The notes: generated by a model from the letters alone, not told the origin. 64,000 nucleotides of DNA from Brevibacillus_C sp046036945 (GCF_046036945.1 NZ_JBJQOQ010000013.1:1-64000); one strand, 5' to 3'. Counted from the first letter of the stretch, positions 24,613 through 33,174 are shown. Numbers and translations: made by a program.

Positions 24613-25563
24613 CTATTTTGAATGTAAACGGACACGAGGATTAATGTAGCCATATAACAAGTCGACGATTAAGTTGATAAATACGTACGCAGCAGTTATA
24701 AATAACACGACTCCCTGGATGACGGCATAGTCACGTCGTTCAACCGCATTGATAATCAACTGACCAATTCCAGGAATATTAAAAATCGTTTCTGTTACAA
24801 CAGCACCAGCCACCAAAGTGCCAAAGGTTTGACCAATCACCGTCAAGATCGGAAGAAAGGCATTGCGCAAGGCGTGTTTGTATATGACCTGATGTTCTTT
24901 GACGCCTTTTGCACGAGCTGTTTTAATAAAATTTGCACTAAGAACATCCAACATAGATGTTCGTGTCATGCGCGCTATAATGGCAGCCTGGATGGCACCC
25001 AATGATATTGCCGGCATGATGAGGTACTTTAGATGATTCCACAATCCATCACTTAAGGGTTGATAGCCTGCTACGGGCAGCCATTTCAATTGAACGCCGA
25101 ACAGTAAGATTAAAAAAAGACCAAGCAAAAAACTAGGCACTGCCATCCCCACTAATGAGAGTCCCATAATGGATTGATCGGTCATTGCCCCCCGATTTTT
25201 CGCTGCTAAAATACCAGCAGGAATAGCAATCAATAAGGCCACGATCTGAGCCAGAATGGAAAGGGAAAGGGTTGGTACCAGATGACTTGTAATGGAGCTA
25301 AATACTGACTGTTTCATAAAATAAGAGTTGCCTAAATCCCCCTGAACAACATGGCCCACCCATTTCAAATATTGTTGAAATACGGGTTGATCAAGACCAA
25401 GATTCGTGCGCATTTCCTGGATTTGTTCAGGTGTTGCTTCTTCTCCCAACATAACGGAAGCTGGATCACCAGGAGTGAGATGAATAATCAAAAAGATGAC
25501 CACTGAAACGACAAATAAAACGGGTATAAGTGAAAGAAAGCGCTTAAATATGTATACATGCAA
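24613..25563 (-). CDS. Peptide/nickel ABC transporter permease (DppB/OppB type)
   Basis: A 316-aa membrane protein opening HVYIFKRFLSLIPVLFVVSV, with ITHLTPGDPA-type segment (here IIHLTPGDPASVMLGEEAT) near 28 and the EAA loop IKTARAKGVKEHQVIYKHAL near 210. The start is TTG 25563, 7 nt after AAAGGAGG; no ATG or GTG fits that ribosome site. It is the first gene of the five-gene operon behind a near-consensus promoter. Confidence 0.9.
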   Translation of the reverse strand: MHVYIFKRFLSLIPVLFVVSVVIFLIIHLTPGDPASVMLGEEATPEQIQEMRTNLGLDQPVFQQYLKWVGHVVQGDLGNSYFMKQSVFSSITSHLVPTLSLSILAQIVALLIAIPAGILAAKNRGAMTDQSIMGLSLVGMAVPSFLLGLFLILLFGVQLKWLPVAGYQPLSDGLWNHLKYLIMPAISLGAIQAAIIARMTRTSMLDVLSANFIKTARAKGVKEHQVIYKHALRNAFLPILTVIGQTFGTLVAGAVVTETIFNIPGIGQLIINAVERRDYAVIQGVVLFITAAYVFINLIVDLLYGYINPRVRLHSK

Positions 25564-25945
25564 AGGTAACTCCTCCTTTTGTTAATCAATGTTTGAGCTG
25601 CTGCCATACACTGCCTTTCCATTCAATGTTCCCATCGTAATCCAAAGGGAAATACTCCTGATATTTGTTCAACATGCGAGAATATTTCGAAAGTTTTAGT
25701 TAGGTATTATTTCCCTCCGGTAATTATAGTATAGTGTTACTTTATTGACAAGATTTAAAATAGTCAAAAACTCACGAATTTAAAGTAATCAATAGTTTTA
25801 CTTCCATAGTTTCCAAACTTTAGGGACATTATGTACGCCGTGGTATGTTGATCGTTGTCAATACCCACCCCCTGTTTTTTCCACTCATACAAAACTGGGT
25901 TTCCTTCCCATACTAGGAGTATCTGCGAATAAGGAGATGACTGTC
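25564..25945. other. AT-rich intergenic region before the ABC transporter operon
   Basis: About 380 bp without a gene. It contains the leftward transporter promoter (listed separately) and about 160 bp of leader. I see no riboswitch that I can name, and no clear rightward promoter for the cupredoxin gene. Confidence 0.6.
25723..25751 (-). promoter_or_regulatory. Promoter of the peptide/nickel-type ABC operon
   Basis: On the minus strand TTGTCA (25746-25751), a 17-bp spacer and a perfect TATAAT (25723-25728). Confidence 0.85.
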
Positions 25946-26344
25946 ATGTCTAACCGGTTTCCGCGATTACACCTGGTAGGGTACCCCCTGTTTGCCTTGG
26001 GGATGATCCTCTCCCTGCTGTCCCTTCACGGCTTTTCCTCGTCTAAAACCTCCACTGCGTCCACCGGGGTCAAGCTGCAGTCGGTAACGATTACCAGCTC
26101 CGGCTTTTTGCCGCAAACATTAAAATACCACGAAGGAGAAAACATTTCCCTCGTGGTAGTCAATACAGACCAACGTCCGCATAACCTCGTCATCAAGTCG
26201 CTGCAGATCGAGTCGCCCTCCTTGAAACAGGGGGAAGCGACTACGCTGTCCTTCACGGCAGCCAAGAAAGGCGCTTACTCGTTCTACTCGGACGCGCCGG
26301 GCTACCCGGAGGCCGGATATCGGGGGACACTCGTCATTGAGTAG
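25946..26344 (+). CDS. Membrane-anchored cupredoxin-like protein lacking copper-loop ligands
   Basis: A 132-aa protein with an N-terminal hydrophobic helix (about 10-30) and a cupredoxin beta-sandwich. In copper-binding relatives the C-terminal loop reads roughly C..PGH.EAGM.GTL; here it is SFYSDAPGYPEAGYRGTLVI, so Cys, His and Met are replaced by Ser, Tyr and Tyr. Only the first His (QRPHNLVI) remains. The fold appears intact but copper binding is doubtful. ATG 25946 is chosen for spacing from AAGGAG; the upstream in-frame ATG touches that site. It is convergent with ispH and not in an operon. Confidence 0.8.
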   Translation: MSNRFPRLHLVGYPLFALGMILSLLSLHGFSSSKTSTASTGVKLQSVTITSSGFLPQTLKYHEGENISLVVVNTDQRPHNLVIKSLQIESPSLKQGEATTLSFTAAKKGAYSFYSDAPGYPEAGYRGTLVIE

Positions 26345-26416
26345 CAGGAGTCCGGCGAAACGGACCGAAGCGGATCAAGAGCAGCGGGATCAACCCCAAC
26401 ACAGTGATCACCGCCG

Positions 26417-27355
26417 TTATCCCTTCACGGTTGGAAGCAGTTTATCCATATTGACTGTCCGCTTTTTCTCCCATGTCGCAGGATCAGCCTCATCGTACTG
26501 TTCGAGGAAGTTGATGACCTCTTTGGTCAACGGCGTCGGCGTAGAGGCACCGGACGTGACGGCTACTTTTTTCTTGCCGTGCAGCCACTCCAGATCCAGT
26601 TCAGACAAGTCGCCGATTCGGTAGGCAGGAACGCCGGAGATCTCATCTGCTACCTGGGCCAGCCGGTTGGAGTTGTTGCTGCGCGGATCACCCACGACAA
26701 TGCACAGGTCTGCCTCCCCTGCCTGCGCAGCTACGGCTTCCTGCCTTACCTGTGTCGCCAGACAGATCTCATTGTGAATTTCCACCTGGGGAAAGCGCTG
26801 GACAATCGCATCCATCAGGTGTTTCACGTCCCATTGGCTCATCGTCGTCTGATTGGTGACGATCAGCTTATCCGTCGGGAGCTGCAGCCCCTCGATCTCT
26901 TCCACTGTCTGCACCAGGTGGACGCGGTCAGGAGCGATGCCTATGGCCCCCTCCGGTTCCGGGTGCCCTTTTTTGCCGATGTAGATGACGTGGTAGCCCT
27001 CCGCCACTTTTTCTCTGATCAAATCATGCGTTTTCGTTACGTCCGGGCAGGTGGCGTCGACGATCGTCAAACCTTTTTCCTTTGCCCGCTTGCGCACTTC
27101 AGGCGATACGCCGTGCGCCGTAAAAATGACGGTCCCTTTGTCGATTTGCTCCAGCAAGGCCAGACGGTCCTCGCCATCCAGCGTGATAATGCCTTCTTTG
27201 CGAAATGCCTCGACCACATGGGCATTGTGTACGATCATGCCGAGAATGTGGATCGGGCGCGGAAGATCAAAATTTTTCGCCGTCGTCAGCGCCAAAACCA
27301 TCGCGTCGACAACGCCGTAACAGTATCCTCGCGGCGAGATTCGAATCACTTCCAT
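26417..27355 (-). CDS. ispH: 4-hydroxy-3-methylbut-2-enyl diphosphate reductase
   Basis: IspH is the 4Fe-4S enzyme of the last MEP-pathway step, giving IPP and DMAPP. The 312-aa protein shows the Bacillus type with cluster Cys residues in SPRGYCYGVVDAM (Cys12), VDATCPDVTKTHDLI (near 100) and EICLATQVRQEA (near 198), and substrate-binding TNQTTMSQWD near 168. The ATG sits close to a GGAGGGCTGCC site. It is followed downstream by the convergent cupredoxin gene. Confidence 0.95.
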   Translation of the reverse strand: MEVIRISPRGYCYGVVDAMVLALTTAKNFDLPRPIHILGMIVHNAHVVEAFRKEGIITLDGEDRLALLEQIDKGTVIFTAHGVSPEVRKRAKEKGLTIVDATCPDVTKTHDLIREKVAEGYHVIYIGKKGHPEPEGAIGIAPDRVHLVQTVEEIEGLQLPTDKLIVTNQTTMSQWDVKHLMDAIVQRFPQVEIHNEICLATQVRQEAVAAQAGEADLCIVVGDPRSNNSNRLAQVADEISGVPAYRIGDLSELDLEWLHGKKKVAVTSGASTPTPLTKEVINFLEQYDEADPATWEKKRTVNMDKLLPTVKG

Positions 27356-27378
27356 CAGGCAGCCCTCCTTCCCCTTTA

Positions 27379-28320
27379 TTATACCTCTTCCCGGGCGGCG
27401 CGCTTGATTTCGTAGACTTTTAGATTATTGTAAACAATCTGCAGAAGCGGTGCGCTCACTCCGTGCTGCTCAGCCAAACGGAGCAGGTACCCCTGCAAGT
27501 GATCCGCTTCGACAGGCAGCCCCTTTTCCATGTCGCGCAGCATTGATGATTTCATTTTATATCCTTGTTTTCCAAAAGTATCCATTTGTTTATCGACAAT
27601 CTGGCTGTCAATCGACGCTCCCGTCGCGCGGATCACGGCGGCTGTCTCCTCAAACAATTGGCGAGTCAGCTCCGGGCCGTACTGCGACTCCCGGATCGGT
27701 CCGACAGCGGCCTGCATGAGCGTCGTCATCCCTGACATCGTCGCGATGAACATGTACTTGTGCCACATCTCCCGCACGATATCTTCACTCAAGACGTAGC
27801 TGGCGTTGGCGTCGGCGAACAGCTCTTCCAGCGCCTCTACCCTGGATGAGCGGCCGCCCCGCCACTCTCCGTACAGCAACCGGTGGACAGGACTTGTCTG
27901 AATGACGTCCCCGTGCTCGTTCAACGTCGATTCGATAAAGCAAAGACCGCCCAGCACGCGTTCCTCGCCAAACCTTTGCTGCAGCAGCTCCATGTGGGCG
28001 ATGCCGTTTAAAAGCGGTAAAATCAAGCTGTGCTCTCCCACATAGGGGGCGACACTTTCCACGGCTGCCAGCAGTTGTTCGCTGCTGTACGCCTTAGTCG
28101 ACAACATGATGAGATCGTACGGCTCTACTGCCTCACCGCTGGTGATCACGTTCGGCTCCAGACGGACATCGCCGTGGACGCTCTCGATTCGCAGGCCTCT
28201 CTCCGCCAACTGCTGCTTCCGTTTCTCCCGGACCAAAAAAGTCACGTCCGCTCCCTTTTCAGCCAGTCGTCCGCCAAAATAGCCGCCTACCGCTCCGGCT
28301 CCCAGCACGAGTACCTTCAT
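27379..28320 (-). CDS. 2-dehydropantoate 2-reductase family protein
   Basis: A 313-aa ketopantoate-reductase-family protein: N-terminal NADP-binding VLVLGAGAVGGYFGGRLAEK, a LSTKAYSSEQLLAAV segment near 73 and LPLLNGIAHMELL near 103, then the helical C-terminal domain with EDIVREMWHKYMFIATMSG (conserved Lys near 190) and SSMLRDMEKGLPVEADHL near 258. PanE reduces ketopantoate to pantoate, but Bacillales carry several paralogues of uncertain substrate, so I leave the symbol empty. It lies 11 bp after pyrD and may share its transcript. Confidence 0.85.
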   Translation of the reverse strand: MKVLVLGAGAVGGYFGGRLAEKGADVTFLVREKRKQQLAERGLRIESVHGDVRLEPNVITSGEAVEPYDLIMLSTKAYSSEQLLAAVESVAPYVGEHSLILPLLNGIAHMELLQQRFGEERVLGGLCFIESTLNEHGDVIQTSPVHRLLYGEWRGGRSSRVEALEELFADANASYVLSEDIVREMWHKYMFIATMSGMTTLMQAAVGPIRESQYGPELTRQLFEETAAVIRATGASIDSQIVDKQMDTFGKQGYKMKSSMLRDMEKGLPVEADHLQGYLLRLAEQHGVSAPLLQIVYNNLKVYEIKRAAREEV

Positions 28321-28331
28321 CAGAATCCCTC

Positions 28332-29420
28332 CTATTTATGATCTGCGCCCACCGCTTCGCTGATCGTGGCAAAGCCGTCCCGCTCCATCAACTGCAGCAG
28401 CCGCTTGTTGATTCGCTTGACGATGCCCGGCCCCTCAAAGATCATCCCGGTATAGACCTGCACCAAGCTGGCCCCGGCGCGAATTTTTTCGTAGGCGTCA
28501 TCCCCGGTAAAAATCCCGCCGACGCCGATGATCGGCAGTTTGCCGCCTACCTCCTGGTAAATTTCGCTGATCCATGCCGTCGAACGCTGGGTCAGCGGCC
28601 TGCCGCTCAGACCTCCGGCTTCATCGGCGTGGACGCGTTCAGACAGACCGTCGCGGGATAAAGTCGTGTTAGTCGCGATTATCCCGGACATTTTTTCTTC
28701 CAGCGCGACGCGGATGACATCGTGCATCTGTTCATCCGACATGTCAGGCGCTACCTTCAACAAAATCGGCTTGGCCTTGACTCCCCTCTTCTCCAGCTCC
28801 GTCGCTTTGCTGCGAACCCGGCGCAGCAGTTCCCGCAGGCTTTCTGTCTGCTGCAGGTCGCGAAGATTCGGCGTGTTGGGAGAGCTGACGTTGATCACGA
28901 AGTAATGGCCGTAGCGGTACAACATGTCCAGGCACTTTTCATAGTCATCGGCCGCCAACTCGTTTGGCGTCGTCTTGTTTTTTCCAATATTTACGCCGAC
29001 CGGTACGTCGGCAAACGCATAATCTATCAAGCTTTGGGCGGCGATATACGCTCCCTTGTTGTTAAACCCCATGCGGTTGATCACCGCTTTGTCATCCACC
29101 AGGCGAAACAGGCGCGGGCGGCTGTTTCCCGGCTGGGCGATCGGCGTAATCGTCCCTGTCTCGATGAATCCAAATCCCAGCGCCGCCAAAGCGAGGTACA
29201 CCTCTGCATTTTTGTCGTATCCCGCTGCCAGTCCGACAGGGTTAGGAAACTTCAACCCCCATAACTCAGTCGCCAAACGTTTGTCGCGAAACCCGTACAA
29301 CAGCCGCATCAAGGCCGTCCCCGCCGGATTCTTCTGAGCAAGGTGCAGCGCTTCGATGGTCTTTTCATGTGCTTCCTCCGGGTCAAGCCCAAACAGATAC
29401 TTCTTCATTAGTTGGTACAA
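28332..29420 (-). CDS. pyrD: Dihydroorotate dehydrogenase (quinone), class 2
   Basis: A 362-aa class 2 enzyme that oxidises dihydroorotate to orotate with a membrane quinone. It has the N-terminal helical extension (YQLMKKYLFGLDPEEAHEKT) that marks class 2, then FPNPVGLAAGYDKNAE, MGFNNKGA, the catalytic Ser in VINVSSPNTPNLRDLQ near 178, and IGVGGIFTGDDAYEKIRAGA near 300. The start is TTG 29420, 7 nt after AGGGAGTGG. It stands away from any pyr operon. Having the quinone-linked type outside a pyr operon is unlike B. subtilis, whose PyrD is class 1B. Confidence 0.93.
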   Translation of the reverse strand: MYQLMKKYLFGLDPEEAHEKTIEALHLAQKNPAGTALMRLLYGFRDKRLATELWGLKFPNPVGLAAGYDKNAEVYLALAALGFGFIETGTITPIAQPGNSRPRLFRLVDDKAVINRMGFNNKGAYIAAQSLIDYAFADVPVGVNIGKNKTTPNELAADDYEKCLDMLYRYGHYFVINVSSPNTPNLRDLQQTESLRELLRRVRSKATELEKRGVKAKPILLKVAPDMSDEQMHDVIRVALEEKMSGIIATNTTLSRDGLSERVHADEAGGLSGRPLTQRSTAWISEIYQEVGGKLPIIGVGGIFTGDDAYEKIRAGASLVQVYTGMIFEGPGIVKRINKRLLQLMERDGFATISEAVGADHK

Positions 29421-29480
29421 GTTTAGCCCACTCCCTGTTGCATTTTATCTGCCTTAGAGCATACCACATTCCACATTAAT

Positions 29481-29527
29481 AGAAAACAAAAACAGGACCT
29501 CACCCGAGTAAGCGGGGTGGGTCCTGC
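29481..29527 (-). terminator. Intrinsic terminator of ald
   Basis: On the minus strand AGGACCCACCCC pairs with GGGTGAGGTCCT and is followed by GTTTTTGTTTTC. Confidence 0.85.
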
Positions 29528-29549
29528 CTGATTGTATCAAGGCCTGTTC

Positions 29550-30674
29550 TTAATTTTTTACCAGCAAGACATCTTGAATGGAATGATATGGCAATCCGTG
29601 CGCTTCCGCCACTGATTTATAAACGACTTTGCCATCGATGACGTTTACGCCCTTGGCCAGAGCAGCGTTTTGGATGACGGCATCTCGGTACCCTTTGTTG
29701 GCGAGTTGGAGAGCGTATGCCATCGTCACATTGGTCAGAGCCAGCGTGGATGTACGGGCGACTGCACCAGGCATATTGGCTACAGAGTAGTGGATGACGC
29801 CGTGTTTTTCGAAGGTTGGGTTGTCATGTGTGGTAATCCGGTCGCTGGTGGCGATGCAGCCGCCTTGGTCGATTGCCACGTCGACGATGACCGAACCCGG
29901 GGACATCGTTTTGACCATCTCTTCCGTAACGAGACGCGGAGCGCGGGCACCAGGGATGAGCACGGCGCCGATCAGCAGGTCGGCTTTCTTGACGGCATTG
30001 GCAATGTTGTAGCTGTTGGACATCAGGGTTTGCACCTTGCCCTGGAACAGGTCGTCCAACTGGCGCAAGCGATCTGCACTGATGTCGAGGATGGTCACGT
30101 TAGCGCCCAGTCCCGCAGCCATTTTAGCCGCGTTGGTACCGACGATTCCGCCTCCGACAATCACGACTTCGCCCTTCGGCACGCCCGGAACGCCGCTCAA
30201 CAAAACGCCTTTTCCGCCGTAGATTTTTTCCAGGAACTGCGCACCGATCTGCACGGACATGCGTCCTGCAACCTCACTCATCGGCGTGAGCAGCGGCAGA
30301 GCACCGTTGTCCAACTGAATGGTTTCATATGCAATCGCGATGACCTTCTTGTCCATCAGGGCTTTGGTCAACTCCGGCTCCGGCGCGAGGTGCAGATAGG
30401 TAAAGAGGATCAGTCCTTCGCGGAAATACTGGTATTCGGACGCGATCGGTTCTTTTACCTTCATCACCATATCCGCTGCCCAAGCATCTGCTGCCGACGG
30501 GACGATTTTTGCTCCTTCGGCGGCGTAGTCGCTGTCATTGAAACCGCTTCCGAGACCAGCGTTTGTTTCGACCAGCACCTGATGTCCGTTCTGGACGAGA
30601 GCCGTTACCCCCGCGGGAGTGAGAGCGACGCGATTTTCATTGTTTTTTATCTCTTTGGGAACACCGACGATCAT
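29550..30674 (-). CDS. ald: Alanine dehydrogenase
   Basis: Ald interconverts L-alanine and pyruvate with NAD and ammonia; in bacilli it supports growth on alanine and sporulation. The 374-aa protein begins MIVGVPKEIKNNENRVALTP and has MVMKVKEPIASEY (catalytic Lys near 75), FTYLHLAPEPEL (His near 96), a Rossmann VVIVGGGIVGTNAAKMAAG near 170 and INVAIDQGGC-type IVDVAIDQGGCIATS near 265. AAAGGAGG precedes the ATG. It lies downstream of its probable activator adeR, with a palindrome between them. Confidence 0.96.
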   Translation of the reverse strand: MIVGVPKEIKNNENRVALTPAGVTALVQNGHQVLVETNAGLGSGFNDSDYAAEGAKIVPSAADAWAADMVMKVKEPIASEYQYFREGLILFTYLHLAPEPELTKALMDKKVIAIAYETIQLDNGALPLLTPMSEVAGRMSVQIGAQFLEKIYGGKGVLLSGVPGVPKGEVVIVGGGIVGTNAAKMAAGLGANVTILDISADRLRQLDDLFQGKVQTLMSNSYNIANAVKKADLLIGAVLIPGARAPRLVTEEMVKTMSPGSVIVDVAIDQGGCIATSDRITTHDNPTFEKHGVIHYSVANMPGAVARTSTLALTNVTMAYALQLANKGYRDAVIQNAALAKGVNVIDGKVVYKSVAEAHGLPYHSIQDVLLVKN

Positions 30675-30718
30675 GAGAAAAGCCTCCTTTTACATCCGCT
30701 AAATTCTTGCATATCTTT

Positions 30719-30795
30719 ATTGTACTGCGACTTTTTTGATTTCTCATTGGTGATTCCCTTGATTCTACGGTTGTTCATTTGTGGATTTTCACAAA
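30719..30795 (-). promoter_or_regulatory. ald promoter region with candidate AdeR dyad
   Basis: On the minus strand a TACAAT -10 box (30719-30724) lacks a good -35, as expected for an activated promoter. A perfect dyad TTTGTG-N6-CACAAA lies at 30778-30795, its centre roughly 75 bp upstream of the predicted start of transcription. AdeR is the known activator of ald in B. subtilis; assigning this dyad to AdeR is inference. Confidence 0.6.
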
Positions 30796-30811
30796 ACGCC
30801 GTCACAGTTGA

Positions 30812-32044
30812 CTACTCCCGCAATTTCTCCAGCTTCAGATCGAGGTAAAGGCTGGTCCGTTGATTTTGATCCTCCAGGTCTACGCCGGTAATCTCTTCAA
30901 TCCTCCGCAGGCGATAGCTCAGCGTATTGATGTGGATGTGCAGCTTTTGTGCCGTGACGCTGGCCTTGCCGGCGGCATCGAGAAAGCTTTCCAGCGTTTC
31001 CGTCAAGTTGGTCAGGTTTTCGCGGTCGTACTGGCGCAAAAGCGAAAGACGTTCGTTTTCGTACCCTTCCGCATCAGCCCATTTTTTTAGCTGGGGCAAA
31101 AAGCGGTATATCCCCAAATCGCGAAAGCCGTGCACATGCCTGGTCTCCACCGGAAACAACCGTTTGATCTGCAGGACCTGCAGCGCTTCCTGATAACCGT
31201 GTTCGATATCGCGATACGTTTTGTGGGCGCAGCCGTAGACTTCTGTCACTTTGTGTTCTTTGCCAAACCGATCGCGGATCTGGGAAAGCAGCTCCGTCAA
31301 AAACTGTTCGGCGTACTGGGCCAGGGTTACGCCCTCCGCTTCGGCGACAGGAGACAGGCCAAACAGCATGATGATCTGCTGTCCGTCTGTCACCCACAGC
31401 AGTTTGTGCCGCTTTAACCACGGATAGAGAAGCTGTTCCAACTGCGGTACCGTCGATTCGACGATGCATACCAGGAAGGGTGTGGGAAGCCGCAGCTGCA
31501 GACTGTCTGCCTTCTGCTTGATCGCGGCCTCGCTCGTGTGATTGCCGAGCAGCAGTTCCCAGAAAAACTCCTTTCGCCGCTGTTCTTCCGCCTTCCCTTT
31601 CCCCTGCCGTTGAAGCAGGCGAGGGACAGCCGCTTTTGCCGCTTGCCGCAGCACTTCATCGTCTTCTGCAGTAATCGCCCGATTTACTTCCTGCGCCCAG
31701 ATGTAGCCGAGGATATCCGGCCCTTTGCGAATCGCGATGGCCACCCGCTTTCCGAGGCCCACTTCATCCTTTGCGGGAATGTGAACCGGGTCATCCTGGG
31801 TGAAAAGCTGTTGGAACACTCCGTCCTTCCACAGCCTGGTCAGCACCTTTTCCGGAACGCGGCGGCCCAGGATCGTGGATGACCGCGCCAGATCCGTGCT
31901 CTCCCCGTGCGAGCTGTAAGCGATCAGCTTGTGGTCCACATCTTCAATCGTGATGGGATTTTGCAGCAGTTCGCCGATCACATCGGCCAGCTCGTCTATG
32001 TCAGCATGTTGAAATTGCAAAAAGTAATTCGGTTGTGAGGTCAT
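30812..32044 (-). CDS. adeR: PucR-family transcriptional regulator, AdeR-like activator of ald
   Basis: A 410-aa regulator whose length and position next to ald match AdeR, which activates ald in response to alanine in B. subtilis. The N-terminal part (1-130) is a sensory region, LGYIWAQEVNRAI near 130 resembles a GAF-like edge, and the C-terminal PucR helix-turn-helix is ASVTAQKLHIHINTLSYRLR with IEEITGVDLEDQNQR. ATG 32044 (MTSQPNYFLQF) is chosen because GAGGGCGTG precedes it; upstream in-frame codons look non-coding. It has its own promoter inside the end of the receiver gene. Confidence 0.88.
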   Translation of the reverse strand: MTSQPNYFLQFQHADIDELADVIGELLQNPITIEDVDHKLIAYSSHGESTDLARSSTILGRRVPEKVLTRLWKDGVFQQLFTQDDPVHIPAKDEVGLGKRVAIAIRKGPDILGYIWAQEVNRAITAEDDEVLRQAAKAAVPRLLQRQGKGKAEEQRRKEFFWELLLGNHTSEAAIKQKADSLQLRLPTPFLVCIVESTVPQLEQLLYPWLKRHKLLWVTDGQQIIMLFGLSPVAEAEGVTLAQYAEQFLTELLSQIRDRFGKEHKVTEVYGCAHKTYRDIEHGYQEALQVLQIKRLFPVETRHVHGFRDLGIYRFLPQLKKWADAEGYENERLSLLRQYDRENLTNLTETLESFLDAAGKASVTAQKLHIHINTLSYRLRRIEEITGVDLEDQNQRTSLYLDLKLEKLRE

Positions 32045-32108
32045 TCGAGATTCACGCCCTCTTTTAAGTAGCTTCGCTTGGACTCTTGCAACAAAGGAGC
32101 CGTTTCCT

Positions 32109-32137
32109 ATTATAACGCCTCGCGTCTCTACACCCAA
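32109..32137 (-). promoter_or_regulatory. Promoter of adeR
   Basis: On the minus strand TTGGGT (32132-32137), a 17-bp spacer and TATAAT (32109-32114). It overlaps the last codons of the receiver gene. Confidence 0.75.
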
Positions 32138-32481
32138 CGGGCAATAGCATCGAGCAGCCTTTCTTTTTGGAAAGGTTTGGTGATAAAGTCTTTCGCTCCG
32201 CATTTGATTGCTTCCAGCACCATTTGGCGGTATCCGATTGCCGAACATATCAGAATTTTCGCATTTGGGTCGAAAGAAAGAATCCGTCTCAGGGCCTCGA
32301 TCCCCTCCATGTCCGGCATGCTGATGTCCATCGTCACAATATCCGGCGACAACCGTTTATACAGGTCAACTCCTTCAAAGCCGTTAGCCGCTTCTCCGCA
32401 CACCTCATGAACGCCTTCTAACATTTTTGCAAGCAAATGTCGCATAAAAGCTGCATCGTCAACTATTAGCACCCGAGCCAC
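32128..32481 (-). CDS. Stand-alone CheY-like response regulator receiver
   Basis: A 117-aa receiver domain with no output domain: acidic pocket VDDAAFMRH, phospho-acceptor Asp in DIVTMDISMPDMEG near 52, a SA at 82 (KILICSAIGY) and the conserved Lys in FITKPFQKERLL near 104. It closely resembles CheY in composition, but no chemotaxis or flagellar gene is nearby, so its partner kinase is unknown. The start is GTG 32481 after GAGGAGGGT. It is monocistronic. Confidence 0.88.
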   Translation of the reverse strand: MARVLIVDDAAFMRHLLAKMLEGVHEVCGEAANGFEGVDLYKRLSPDIVTMDISMPDMEGIEALRRILSFDPNAKILICSAIGYRQMVLEAIKCGAKDFITKPFQKERLLDAIARWV

Positions 32482-32582
32482 CGTGACCCTCCTCGACGAT
32501 CCTCTATTTTACCTTTAACTTATACAGAAACAAATGGAATTGTCTATTCCTTTTTTCAAGGGAGTACACTTTTCAAGGATGC

Positions 32583-32618
32583 AAAAAGGCAGCCGCCCGG
32601 TTCGTCCGGCCGGCTGCC
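32583..32618 (-). terminator. Terminator of the small coat-protein operon
   Basis: On the minus strand GGCAGCCGGCCGG and CCGGGCGGCTGCC form a GC-rich stem followed by TTTTT. Confidence 0.88.
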
Positions 32619-32634
32619 CTGTTCCACTTCCCCG

Positions 32635-32772
32635 TTATAAAATCGGGGTATGTGCTTGCGGATTATCGGGCGTTTGCGGATGGGGTGTCGTCTCCCCGAT
32701 TTCAGGCAGGTCTACCTGGGTAAATTCGTCAGGGACATCTACCTGGGGAATTTCCGGAATCGGTTTTTCCAT
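32635..32772 (-). CDS. Small acidic, proline-rich 45-aa protein
   Basis: A short open frame with a strong ribosome site (GGAAGGAGGG, 5 nt before the ATG) between the CotF-like gene and the operon terminator. The product is rich in Pro, Glu and Asp with a doubled element: IPQVDVPDEF and FTQVDLPEIG; its second half is PHPQTPDNPQAHTP. There is no signal or membrane segment and I know no family for it. Its position as last gene of the coat operon suggests a minor spore-coat component; that role is inference. Confidence 0.75.
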   Translation of the reverse strand: MEKPIPEIPQVDVPDEFTQVDLPEIGETTPHPQTPDNPQAHTPIL

Positions 32773-32811
32773 GTCTGCCCTCCTTCCAACCTGGATCAGA
32801 CCAGGGGCTGT

Positions 32812-33159
32812 TTATTGCATGGTTGCCTGATAGGGGAATTGCGTGGAGTAACCGCTGAACTGCTGATAAGCTTGATCCAGTTTTTGCTGGTCTTCCGCCT
32901 CCAGCTTGTACCAGCCCTTTTGAAACATCAAGTCAAACATATTTCGCTGACATTGATGCGTCTCGTTGAGAATCGTCATCATGTCCTGGTAAAGCTGGTT
33001 GTGGCTCGCCTCCCGCACAGCCGTGTTAAAACTGTCTGTCAGGTATTTCTCCGTGGCCAAAATATCGTTCAAGCGATCCCGGTCGTTCATTTCCGGCCCT
33101 TTTACCTGCGGTTCGTTCGGCGGTTTCGGGTTTTTTATCTGATTGTTTTGCATCAACAC
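32812..33159 (-). CDS. CotF-family spore coat protein
   Basis: A 115-aa protein with a Pro/Asn-rich N-terminal tail and a helical ferritin-like CotF core: MNDRDRLNDILATEKYLTDS, then REASHNQLYQDMMTILNETH and MFDLMFQKGWYKLEAEDQQK. These are typical of the coat protein F family found on Bacillales spores. GTG 33159 has AAGGAGG at the best distance; ATG 33153 is an alternative. It is the second of three genes in a small coat operon. Confidence 0.85.
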   Translation of the reverse strand: MLMQNNQIKNPKPPNEPQVKGPEMNDRDRLNDILATEKYLTDSFNTAVREASHNQLYQDMMTILNETHQCQRNMFDLMFQKGWYKLEAEDQQKLDQAYQQFSGYSTQFPYQATMQ

Positions 33160-33174
33160 GATTCACGCGCCTCC

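Noticed and set aside
26579..27415. 278-codon plus-strand frame opposite ispH
   Set aside because: Antisense shadow of an unmistakable IspH.
29670..30848. Long open frame of 392 codons on plus, opposite ald
   Set aside because: Antisense to a clear alanine dehydrogenase; no ribosome site, low-complexity His/Arg/Gln composition typical of a shadow frame.
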